Shown here: positions 1 through 4,461 of the stretch, in pieces | Numbering within the stretch: the first letter of the stretch is position 1 | Layout: each line of letters begins with the position of its first letter | Notes under the pieces: generated by a model | The model's database searches: none | What the model was told of the DNA's origin: nothing | What the model saw: the letters and a program-made list of their open reading frames with translations, nothing else | Made by a program: the position numbers and the translations under genes | DNA from: JBBTSQ01 sp038078755 | GTDB lineage: Bacteria; Patescibacteriota; Minisyncoccia; Phycocordibacterales; JBAYGS01 | Direction of reading: 5' to 3' | Assembly: GCA_038078755.1 (NCBI GenBank) | Contig: JBBTSQ010000001.1 | Coordinates: 1 to 18,512, forward strand | Length of the DNA stretch: 18,512 nt

Positions 1-23
1 GTTGATTTCAGTTCTTTAACGCG

Positions 24-57
24 GCGCGTGTCCCTAGGGATACGCGCTTTTTCTTTT
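24..57 (+). terminator. Rho-independent terminator at the window edge
   Basis: A GC-rich hairpin with arms GCGCGTG (24-30) and TACGCGC (41-47) around the palindrome TCCCTAGGGA is followed by TTTTTCTTTT. It probably ends a + strand gene lying left of the window. Confidence 0.75.
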
Positions 58-96
58 CATTTTTTTGTGCTATGGTAGTCCGTAGTTTGATAATAT

Positions 97-179
97 GCCG
101 GGATGGCGGAATGGTAGACGCAATCGACTCAAAATCGATCGACAGCAATGTCATGAGAGTTCAAGTCTCTCTCCCGGCA
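97..179 (+). tRNA. tRNA-Leu (anticodon CAA)
   Basis: A class II tRNA. Acceptor GCCGGGA (97-103) pairs perfectly with TCCCGGC (172-178), discriminator A179. The anticodon stem ATCGA/TCGAT (123-127, 135-139) encloses loop CTCAAAA, giving anticodon CAA at 130-132. The long variable arm is typical of Leu, and the T arm is GAGAG-TTCAAGT-CTCTC. CCA is not encoded (A179 is followed by CAT), so a CCA-adding enzyme is needed. The 3' acceptor strand is also the left arm of the hairpin at 172-205. Confidence 0.95.
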
Positions 180-205
180 CATCGAGTCTTCGAGATGTGC
201 CGGGA
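172..205 (+). repeat. Hairpin using the tRNA-Leu 3' end as its 5' arm
   Basis: Twelve bases, TCCCGGCACATC (172-183), pair perfectly with GATGTGCCGGGA (194-205) across a 10-nt loop. The left arm is the 3' acceptor strand of tRNA-Leu plus its trailer, so in the precursor this hairpin and the acceptor stem are mutually exclusive. Equivalent arrangements follow the other two tRNAs in the window. Confidence 0.85.
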
Positions 206-206
206 A

Positions 207-228
207 GCAGGCAAGTGACCTTGCCTGC
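207..228 (+). repeat. Short perfect hairpin
   Basis: GCAGGCAAG (207-215) and CTTGCCTGC (220-228) form a 9-bp stem with loop TGAC. It lies between the tRNA-Leu hairpin and structured repeat copy A. There is no T-run, so it is not an ordinary terminator. Confidence 0.75.
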
Positions 229-230
229 GC

Positions 231-330
231 GAGAGACTTGAAAGCCGGAGTGATTGCGAGTAGCAACGAGCAATACGAGGCGGGGTCGCGGGTGCTTTTG
301 AGCGACGACGAAAAAGCAACCTGTGACCAA
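231..330 (+). repeat. Structured repeat, copy A
   Basis: The most divergent copy of a dispersed ~95-100-nt element (others at 364-429, 547-641 and 4331-4418 minus). It starts GAGAGACTTGAAAG. The 5' hairpin is a variant around TTGC-GAGTA-GCAA. A GGGGTCG segment leads into a second hairpin whose stem (GCTTTT/AAAAGC plus flanking pairs) differs in sequence from copy C, while the loop GAGCGACGACGA is almost unchanged. It ends GTGACCAA. The conserved loop and flanks on a changed but still paired stem indicate selection on structure. Confidence 0.7.
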
Positions 331-337
331 GCTTTCC

Positions 338-362
338 CGGCACATCATTTGAATGATGTCCG
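338..362 (+). repeat. Hairpin with a GCACATC arm
   Basis: CGG-C-ACATCAT pairs with ATGATGTCCG around a TTGA loop, with one bulged C. The left arm sits in CCCGGCACATCA, a second copy of the tRNA-Leu 3' end sequence. This suggests that the region was built by repeated copying of the tRNA tail. Confidence 0.6.
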
Positions 363-363
363 T

Positions 364-429
364 GAGAGACTTGAAAAGCGGAGCGATGTTTTGCGAGTAC
401 GCAAAACCGCGAGCTGGGGTCGAGACCTC
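364..429 (+). repeat. Structured repeat, copy B, cut by the assembly gap
   Basis: It begins GAGAGACTTGAAAAGCGGAG, followed by an 8-bp hairpin GTTTTGCG-AGTA-CGCAAAAC (388-407) and CGCGAGCTGGGGTCGAGACCTC, and then runs into the N gap. From 388 to 429 it is nearly identical to copy C (559-600). That repetition is the likely reason assembly broke here, and the second hairpin of copy B is missing. Confidence 0.75.
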
Positions 430-439
430 NNNNNNNNNN
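430..439. other. Assembly gap (10 N)
   Basis: Ten unresolved bases. A run of exactly 10 is a common placeholder, so the real gap may be longer. It removes the end of repeat copy B and the 5' acceptor strand and D-arm start of the following tRNA. Confidence 0.98.
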
Positions 440-501
440 CAGTTGGTTAGAGCACAGAGCTTATACCTCTGGGGTCCTTGGTTCGAATCCAAGTGGGCGG
501 A
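440..501 (+). tRNA. tRNA-Ile (anticodon UAU), 5' end lost in gap
   Basis: From the last base of the D stem onward this is a standard tRNA: D loop and 3' stem AGTTGGTTAGAGC, anticodon stem CAGAG/CTCTG (455-459, 467-471) with loop CTTATAC, anticodon TAT at 462-464, T arm CTTGG-TTCGAAT-CCAAG (477-493), acceptor 3' strand TGGGCGG and discriminator A501. CCA is not encoded. TAT reads AUA directly. Most bacteria instead use a CAU tRNA-Ile modified by TilS, so this is a less common solution. The missing 5' part is about 12 nt if the gap length is right. Confidence 0.88.
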
Positions 502-547
502 CAAGATAAAAAATGAAAACTGCTTTTCATTTTTAAATACTTGTCCG
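498..547 (+). repeat. Nested hairpin using the tRNA-Ile 3' end
   Basis: The outer arms CGGACAAG (498-505, starting in the tRNA acceptor strand) and CTTGTCCG (540-547) enclose an 11-bp inner hairpin AAAAATGAAAA/TTTTCATTTTT with loop CTGC. The inner hairpin may act as a terminator. The outer arm repeats the pattern seen after tRNA-Leu and tRNA-Trp. Confidence 0.75.
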
Positions 548-641
548 AGACAGAGCCATGTTTTGCTAGTAAGCAAAACCGCGAGCTGGGGTCGAGACCT
601 CGCCGAGTGACGACGAGGCGAGAGTCGTGACCAAGTCTCTG
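547..641 (+). repeat. Structured repeat, copy C (complete)
   Basis: The reference copy. End motifs GAGAC (547-551) and GTCTC (635-639) are inverted. Hairpin 1 is GTTTTGCT-AGTA-AGCAAAAC (560-579). Its last pair is T-A where copies B and D have G-C, a compensatory change. CGCGAGCTGG then leads to a second hairpin: GGTC and GAC pair with GTC and GACC, and the inner stem CTCGCC/GGCGAG closes loop GAGTGACGACGA. It ends GTGACCAA. No ORF of note lies inside, so it is a non-coding element, REP-like or RNA-like. Confidence 0.8.
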
Positions 642-680
642 TGTTTGTAGTAGCCAAGTCTCTCTTCGCGTTATCCCGCC

Positions 681-706
681 ATCTTTGATGAGTGCGTCTC
701 AAAGAT
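681..706 (+). repeat. ATCTTTGA hairpin before miaA
   Basis: ATCTTTGA (681-688) and TCAAAGAT (699-706) can form an 8-bp stem. The same sequence, as a perfect 12-bp stem, recurs at 9588-9614, so it belongs to a dispersed hairpin family. It lies just upstream of the miaA start. Confidence 0.55.
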
Positions 707-721
707 AGCGGAAATATACCT

Positions 722-1615
722 ATGTCCCATAAGCCTAAAATCATCGTTGTCGTGGGGCCCACCGCGGTGGGCAAGAGCGAGATCGCTGTTCGGCTCGCCA
801 AGAGATTTAATGGCGAGGTAATTTCTGCTGATTCGCGTCAAGTCTACAAGGGGCTTGATATTGGCTCCGGCAAAATCACCGAGACTGAAATGCGCGGAGT
901 ACCTCACTACCTACTTGATGTTGCCGACCCAAAGAAAGTATTTACTGTTGCTGATTACAAAACGCTGGCCGAAAAAGCGATTTTTGATATCCTCAATCGT
1001 GGTAAGGTACCGATTATTTGTGGCGGCACCGGTTTTTATATCGACACCGTGGTCAATGGTATCGAATATCCCGATGTTCCGGCAAATCAGAAGTTGAGAA
1101 ATACGCTTTCGAAAAAAACTACTGAAGCACTTTTCAAAATGTTGCAAAAGCTCGATCCAAAGCGTGCCAAAACTATTGACTCACAGAATATGGTCCGTCT
1201 GATACGGGCGATCGAGATTGTAAAAGCGCTCGGCTCGGTCCCAAAGGTAAAAAGCAAGAAACGATTTAATGCACTGACTATCGGTCTCGATCTCCCAGAT
1301 ACTGTTTTGAAAGAAAAGATTTCTAAGAGAATTTTAGCCCGAATGGGTAAAGGGATGGTGGCGGAAGTGCGAATGCTTCACAAAAATGGTGTGCCGTGGA
1401 AACGACTGTTTGCGCTTGGTCTTGAGTATCGGATTATTTCTCTCTATCTTCAACACAAACTTTCTAAACAAGAAATGATTGCTACTCTCGAACACGAGAT
1501 TTGGCAGTATGTCAGGCGCCAGCGCGCGTGGTTTAGGAGGGATAGAGAAGTGAGGTGGTTTGGTCCGAAAGATTTAGGTTTGATCAAACGGGAGGCGGAG
1601 GAGTTTTTGAACTAG
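722..1615 (+). CDS. miaA: tRNA dimethylallyltransferase MiaA
   Basis: MiaA transfers a dimethylallyl group from DMAPP to N6 of A37 in tRNAs that read UNN codons, which supports reading-frame fidelity. It is a soluble enzyme. The 297-residue product is a normal length. The P-loop GPTAVGKS is at residues 12-19, followed by SADSRQVYKGLDIGSGK (35-51) and PHYLLDV for substrate binding, ICGGTGFYID, and the C-terminal QYVRRQRAWFRRD that contacts tRNA. I chose ATG 722 because family members begin a few residues before the P-loop. An in-frame GTG at 692 would add ten residues and start inside the ATCTTTGA hairpin. No good Shine-Dalgarno precedes either start. The gene stands alone on the + strand. Its likely substrates include the tRNA-Leu(CAA) and tRNA-Trp(CCA) encoded on either side, both with A at position 37. 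Confidence 0.95.
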   Translation: MSHKPKIIVVVGPTAVGKSEIAVRLAKRFNGEVISADSRQVYKGLDIGSGKITETEMRGVPHYLLDVADPKKVFTVADYKTLAEKAIFDILNRGKVPIICGGTGFYIDTVVNGIEYPDVPANQKLRNTLSKKTTEALFKMLQKLDPKRAKTIDSQNMVRLIRAIEIVKALGSVPKVKSKKRFNALTIGLDLPDTVLKEKISKRILARMGKGMVAEVRMLHKNGVPWKRLFALGLEYRIISLYLQHKLSKQEMIATLEHEIWQYVRRQRAWFRRDREVRWFGPKDLGLIKREAEEFLN

Positions 1616-1641
1616 AAATGTTGGCGGGCCCACCACAGACA

Positions 1642-1699
1642 ATTGGGAAACCTCGTCTACAGATGCACATCATCCACCGATGTGCCAGGTTTTCCCAAT
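1642..1699 (+). repeat. Composite inverted repeat after miaA
   Basis: ATTGGGAAACCT (1642-1653) and AGGTTTTCCCAAT (1687-1699) enclose a second hairpin, GCACATC (1665-1671) with GATGTGC (1679-1685). The inner pair matches the GCACATC/GATGTGC arms next to tRNA-Leu. No T-run follows, so a terminator role for miaA is uncertain. The rest of 1616-1776 holds another small hairpin near 1709-1730 and no gene. Confidence 0.6.
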
Positions 1700-1742
1700 C
1701 CTTCCTCCGCGGGAAAACAAGTGTTTTTCCGACCCCTTTCCT

Positions 1743-1791
1743 GTCTGGGCGGGTCCTCCGTTCACAAAGTTCACTGCGGGCCCGCCCAGAC
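1743..1791 (-). repeat. Inverted copy of the tRNA-Trp 3' end
   Basis: GTCTGGGCGGG (1743-1753) is the exact inverse of CCCGCCCAGAC (1781-1791), the 3' acceptor and T-stem strand of tRNA-Trp. On the minus strand it lies about 24 nt past the mature 3' end, so the tail of the precursor could form an 11-bp helix that competes with the acceptor and T stems. Confidence 0.85.
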
Positions 1792-1848
1792 TCGAACTGG
1801 GAACCTCGCGTTTGGAGTGCGATGTTTTACCGTTGAAACTACAGGCCC
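1777..1848 (-). tRNA. tRNA-Trp (anticodon CCA)
   Basis: Read on the minus strand: acceptor GGGCCTG pairs with CGGGCCC (one G-U), D arm GTTT/AAAC, anticodon stem TCGC/GCGA with loop CTCCAAA giving anticodon CCA, T arm CCCAG-TTCGAGT-CTGGG, discriminator G as expected for bacterial Trp. The 31-39 pair is an A-C mismatch, which is mildly unusual. CCA is not encoded. It lies just downstream of rpmG on the same strand. The rpmG-trnW neighbourhood is familiar from other bacteria, where secE and nusG usually follow. Here they do not. Confidence 0.92.
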
Positions 1849-1887
1849 GTGGGTACTACTGTAACAGAAAGTGCTCACTCGGACAAC

Positions 1888-1912
1888 ATAAAACCGCCAG
1901 ACGGCGGTTTTA
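1888..1912 (-). terminator. Terminator hairpin after rpmG
   Basis: ATAAAACCGCC and GGCGGTTTTAT form an 11-bp stem with a 4-nt loop. On the minus strand it follows the rpmG stop by 5 nt. Its A/T-rich flanks let it work in both directions. tRNA-Trp downstream would need read-through or its own promoter. Confidence 0.75.
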
Positions 1913-1917
1913 TTGGT

Positions 1918-2076
1918 TTACTTCTTGCCTTCCTTGTGAGTTGTCGCCTTCTTGCACCATTTGCAGAACTTTTTGAGCTCGATTTTACGCTCAACTTTCT
2001 TTTTGTTCTTGCGGCTCCAGTAGTTTGTTCGCTTACATTTTGAGCAGGCGAGTTTGATGAGTTGATCTTGAGACAT
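1918..2076 (-). CDS. rpmG: 50S ribosomal protein L33
   Basis: A small zinc-ribbon protein of the large ribosomal subunit near the E site. The 52-residue product starts MSQDQLIKLACSKCKRTNY. It has the two cysteine pairs (CSKC and CKWC) of the zinc-binding form and the Lys-rich middle, and it ends in a short Lys-rich tail. The length is right for L33. The frame is open upstream to 2124, but the added residues are unlike L33 and would overlap the probable promoter at 2124-2152, so ATG at 2076 is preferred. The leader would be about 40 nt. tRNA-Trp follows on the same strand after a terminator-like hairpin. Confidence 0.93.
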   Translation of the reverse strand: MSQDQLIKLACSKCKRTNYWSRKNKKKVERKIELKKFCKWCKKATTHKEGKK

Positions 2077-2123
2077 AGTAGTTTGGGGTTTCGTCAGAAA
2101 TCTTTGATTTGGACGTGGGAGCA

Positions 2124-2163
2124 ATTGTAGCAGATCGCCCCTAAAAGAGCAAATCTAGGGGCG
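2124..2163 (-). promoter_or_regulatory. rpmG promoter with inverted repeat over the -35
   Basis: On the minus strand, TTGCTC (2152-2147), 17 nt, then TACAAT (2129-2124) preceded by TGC, an extended -10. The arms CGCCCCTA (2136-2143) and TAGGGGCG (2156-2163) flank the -35 and could be an operator or the base of a hairpin. Confidence 0.55.
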
Positions 2164-2168
2164 GACTC

Positions 2169-2203
2169 ACAACTTACAATATACGACTGACAACCAGATA
2201 GGT
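2169..2203 (+). repeat. ACAACTTACAA repeat, copy 1
   Basis: About 35 nt beginning ACAACTTACAATA and ending ACCAGATA. It aligns with the reverse complements of 2246-2283 and 8237-8275 at most positions. It faces copy 2 across the hairpin at 2215-2251. Confidence 0.55.
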
Positions 2204-2214
2204 CTAGGTCGGGG

Positions 2215-2251
2215 AGAAATGCGGGGCGAGCGAAGCTCGTCCCGCATTTCT
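2215..2251 (+). repeat. Strong hairpin upstream of parB
   Basis: AGAAATGCGGG-G-CGAGC pairs with GCTCG-T-CCCGCATTTCT around loop GAA: 17 pairs including one G-T. It lies between two inverted copies of the ACAACTTACAA repeat. Apart from these repeats I see no gene in 2125-2356. Confidence 0.75.
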
Positions 2252-2283
2252 GATTGTTAGTTGTAAGTTGTTTGTTGTCAGTT
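2246..2283 (-). repeat. ACAACTTACAA repeat, copy 2
   Basis: Read on the minus strand it contains ACAACTTACAAC followed by AACAATCAGA, matching copy 1 and the copy at 8237-8275 with a short internal difference. Confidence 0.5.
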
Positions 2284-2356
2284 TTTACTGTGGATTCGCC
2301 ATTCAGTAAATCGTGTTAGAATAGGCGAGTACTACTAAATAACAGCTATTTTCCCC

Positions 2357-3439
2357 ATGGTTCAATTTTTCAGTAATTCAATATTTTGGGTCGAGGTCGA
2401 AAAGATCCAGCCGAATCCCTTTCAGCCACGACGCGAATTTGAGCAAGCGCGCTTAAACGACCTTGCCGAATCGATCCGTCAATACGGTATCCTTCAGCCA
2501 CTGGTGGTCACTCGAAAAGAAGAATTAAAAGGGGATGAGGGTCTCTCGGTCTACTACGAGCTCATTTCTGGTGAACGCCGCCTTCGCGCGTCAAAAATCG
2601 CCGGACTCAAATCGGTGCCAGTGTTGATCAGGAGTGATGAGGAGTCTGATCGGATGAAGCTCGAACTTGCGATTATCGAAAACCTGCAACGTGAAGATTT
2701 GAATGCGGTTGATCGCGCCAAGGCCTTTGAAAAATTGTCCAAAGAGTTTAAGCTCAATCACGGACAGATTGGTCAGAAAGTGGGCAAGAGCCGAGAGTAT
2801 GTCTCAAACACACTGCGCATTTTGCTTTTGCCTGAAGAAATGTTAAGCGCACTTTCAGAGGGTAAAATTTCTGAAGGGCACACACGACCGCTCCTGATGC
2901 TCGCTGACCGCAAAGAAGAGCAAGCGACTTTGTTTAAGGAGATTTTGTATAAAAAAGTGACGGTACGTGAAGCAGAGTTGATCGCTCGCAGGATTGCGAC
3001 CGATCGCGCTCGAAACAAGGAGTCTCTGCCTGATCCGGAAATCGCCGAGATGGAACGTAAACTCACCGAATCGCTCGGTACACGAGTGCAAATTGAACGC
3101 AGGCAAAAAGGTGGGCGGATTTCAATCGAATATTTTTCTTCTGCCGATTTACATCAAATCTTGGATTTAATGAAGTCGAATGAAAAGCGACGTGCCAATG
3201 AATTACTCAATCGGTACATTGCATCAGTCCAAGGCAGTGTCCCTACGCAAGCTTCAGCACCTGTCGCTACTTTGGCTACCGCCCCCGCTTCAACCCCTAC
3301 ATCCACTACTCCAGATACCCCTCCGGTCCCAAGTGCTATCGAAGAATCTCCCGCACCTCTCGATGATCGCACCAAAGAAGAAAAAGAGAGTGATGAGAAT
3401 AATGAGGAGTTGTACTCGGTGAAGAATTTTAGCTTGTAA
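2357..3439 (+). CDS. parB: Chromosome-partitioning protein ParB (Spo0J/Noc family)
   Basis: ParB binds parS sites and spreads on DNA as a CTP-dependent clamp, loading SMC and working with ParA in chromosome segregation. The 360-residue product has the N-terminal ParB/Srx nuclease-like domain (about 10-110) with the GERRLRA motif at 72-78 and the ENLQREDLN motif at 108-116. A helix-turn-helix follows at about 130-157 (QIGQKVGKSREYVSNTLR), then the C-terminal dimerisation region with LGTRVQIERRQKGGRISIEY (about 240-290). The last ~70 residues are an added tail: a Pro/Ala/Thr linker, then an acidic stretch (EEKESDENNEELYS). No parA and no obvious canonical parS lie in the window, so it is a solo parB here. 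A weak -10 (TAGAAT, 2317-2322) precedes it. Confidence 0.93.
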   Translation: MVQFFSNSIFWVEVEKIQPNPFQPRREFEQARLNDLAESIRQYGILQPLVVTRKEELKGDEGLSVYYELISGERRLRASKIAGLKSVPVLIRSDEESDRMKLELAIIENLQREDLNAVDRAKAFEKLSKEFKLNHGQIGQKVGKSREYVSNTLRILLLPEEMLSALSEGKISEGHTRPLLMLADRKEEQATLFKEILYKKVTVREAELIARRIATDRARNKESLPDPEIAEMERKLTESLGTRVQIERRQKGGRISIEYFSSADLHQILDLMKSNEKRRANELLNRYIASVQGSVPTQASAPVATLATAPASTPTSTTPDTPPVPSAIEESPAPLDDRTKEEKESDENNEELYSVKNFSL

Positions 3440-3457
3440 AAAGCCATCAACTAAGCC

Positions 3458-3494
3458 ATTTCAACGGCTCAACAGGATGTTGAGCCGTTGAAAT
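3458..3494 (+). terminator. 17-bp hairpin after parB (AACGGCTCA family)
   Basis: A perfect 17-bp stem starting ATTTCAACGGCTCAACA with loop GGA, 18 nt past the parB stop. The core AACGGCTCA/TGAGCCGTT recurs at 7415-7453 and 9519-9549. There is no long T-run, but its position suggests 3'-end formation or mRNA protection. Confidence 0.65.
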
Positions 3495-3538
3495 CCCAAG
3501 GTTATTTTACTGCGCTCTATCCTTAACTCTTATATCCC

Positions 3539-3578
3539 CATGCAACAATTATATACGACCGTGTATAATTGTTGCATG
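3539..3578 (+). promoter_or_regulatory. 40-nt palindrome covering the promoter and start codon of the PaaX/Cas2-like gene
   Basis: The arms match at 18 of 20 positions (left arm begins CATGCAACAATTATATACG), and the start codon at 3576 lies in the right arm. TATAAT (3564-3569) is 6 nt before the ATG, which predicts a leaderless mRNA. The position fits an autoregulatory operator. A 34-nt near-copy sits just past the stop codon at 4164-4197. Confidence 0.8.
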
Positions 3579-4151
3579 AAGAAAATGGAAGCCGATGTAC
3601 GGGTGAGAACAAGAAAGACCAATATACAAAAAGCTTTGTTACGAGCAGTTGCTTCAGCTGGCTTGTTGAGTGTGGCGATACTCGCACCAAACATGCTTAA
3701 AATCTTAGGTCGATCAGGTTTTGTTCCGAAGTCAAGATTTAAGGGTGTGGTGAGTATTTCGCGAAAACGTTTAATTTCTGCTGGTTTGTTGATATATAAA
3801 GATGGTTATCTTCGATTGACACCTCTCGGCGAAGCAAAACTTCGAAAACTTGAAGCGAGTGATTTCAAGATGAAAAAACCAAAGCGTTGGGATGGAAAAT
3901 GGCGGGTTTTGATATTCGATATTAAAGAACGTAGACGGGATACTCGAGATAAGATTCGGCGGACGTTAGTTGCGATTGGTTTTGTCAGACTTCAAAACAG
4001 TGTTTGGGTGTATCCGTATGATTGCGAAGACCTCATTACGTTACTTAAAGCTGATTTTAAGATAGGGAAAGATTTACTCTATATGATAGTGGATAGTATT
4101 GAAAACGAACGATTTTTATTAGAAAACTTTGAACTAAGGAGAGGGAACTAG
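3576..4151 (+). CDS. PaaX/Cas2-like DNA-binding protein
   Basis: The 191-residue protein has an N-terminal helical, probably winged-helix region (about 15-95, ending LTPLGEAKLRKLE). A C-terminal ferredoxin-like domain (about 105-185) has the Cas2 signature: WRVLIFDI with Asp115 where Cas2 has its active-site Asp, the helix DTRDKIRRTLVAIGF, then LQNSVWVYPYD. PaaX regulators have this HTH plus Cas2-fold layout, and similar genes are often labelled PaaX or Cas2 in these genomes. No cas genes or CRISPR array are nearby, so a role in adaptation is unlikely. ATG 3576 is preferred over 3540 because of the -10 box 6 nt upstream. The gene is tightly bracketed by two 34-nt palindromes, so it may be an autoregulated repressor or the protein of a small mobile cassette. 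It is AT-richer than parB and topA. Confidence 0.8.
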   Translation: MKKMEADVRVRTRKTNIQKALLRAVASAGLLSVAILAPNMLKILGRSGFVPKSRFKGVVSISRKRLISAGLLIYKDGYLRLTPLGEAKLRKLEASDFKMKKPKRWDGKWRVLIFDIKERRRDTRDKIRRTLVAIGFVRLQNSVWVYPYDCEDLITLLKADFKIGKDLLYMIVDSIENERFLLENFELRRGN

Positions 4152-4163
4152 AGTTACGAGGGT

Positions 4164-4197
4164 GCAACAATTATATACGGTCGTACATAATTGTTGC
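4164..4197. repeat. 34-nt palindrome downstream of the PaaX/Cas2-like gene
   Basis: Identical to 3542-3575 at 30 of 34 positions, starting GCAACAATTATATACG and ending ATAATTGTTGC, 12 nt past the stop codon. Differences between the two copies fall at or near the centre. Confidence 0.85.
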
Positions 4198-4233
4198 TTA
4201 TTGATTTTTGTGGTTTTTAAATTATCGTTTTGT

Positions 4234-4260
4234 GTATAGAACGCGGGTTTTATACTAAAA
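4234..4260 (+). repeat. GTATAGAAC hairpin, copy 1
   Basis: GTATAGAAC-GCGG-GTTTTATAC forms a 9-bp hairpin with one G-T pair and continues TAAAA. It is a direct repeat of 4432-4458. The two copies flank structured repeat copy D. Confidence 0.7.
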
Positions 4261-4330
4261 AATTATTTCGGTAACTTATGAGGATTATGATTAGCACAAC
4301 TCTTGTTACTGCACCTCTCGGGTATCGTTT

Positions 4331-4418
4331 TTGGTCACAACTCTCACTTGGCCAGCCTCGTTCGGTCGCTACCCCGACTCGCGGTTTTGCGTGCTCGCAA
4401 AACATCGCTCCGTCTCAC
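4331..4418 (-). repeat. Structured repeat, copy D
   Basis: On the minus strand: GTGAGACGGAGCGAT, hairpin GTTTTGCG-AGCA-CGCAAAAC, CGCGAGTCGGGGT, a divergent second stem, then GAGAGTTGTGACCAA. It is the same element as 231-330, 364-429 and 547-641 but next to a protein gene (topA), so the family is not restricted to tRNA loci. Nothing else is seen in 4198-4461 apart from the GTATAGAAC hairpins. Confidence 0.8.
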
Positions 4419-4431
4419 AAAGACAATTGGC

Positions 4432-4458
4432 GTATAGAACGCAGGTTCTATACTAGAA
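4432..4458 (+). repeat. GTATAGAAC hairpin, copy 2, at the topA 3' end
   Basis: A perfect 9-bp stem GTATAGAAC-GCAG-GTTCTATAC, a few bases past the topA stop on the minus strand. It may help form the topA mRNA 3' end. Confidence 0.7.
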
Positions 4459-4461
4459 CAC

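Noticed and set aside
161..801. Open frames across the tRNA and repeat region, including through the N gap.
   Set aside because: They read through tRNAs, hairpins and unknown bases; the repeats explain the sequence.
3154..3450. Minus strand frame overlapping the parB 3' end.
   Set aside because: It mirrors the Pro/Ala/Thr-rich tail of ParB and has no independent support.
3576..4151. Cas2 of a CRISPR-Cas system.
   Set aside because: The Cas2-like fold is fused to an HTH region. No cas1 or other cas gene and no spaced repeat array exist in the window, so a PaaX-type regulator is more likely.
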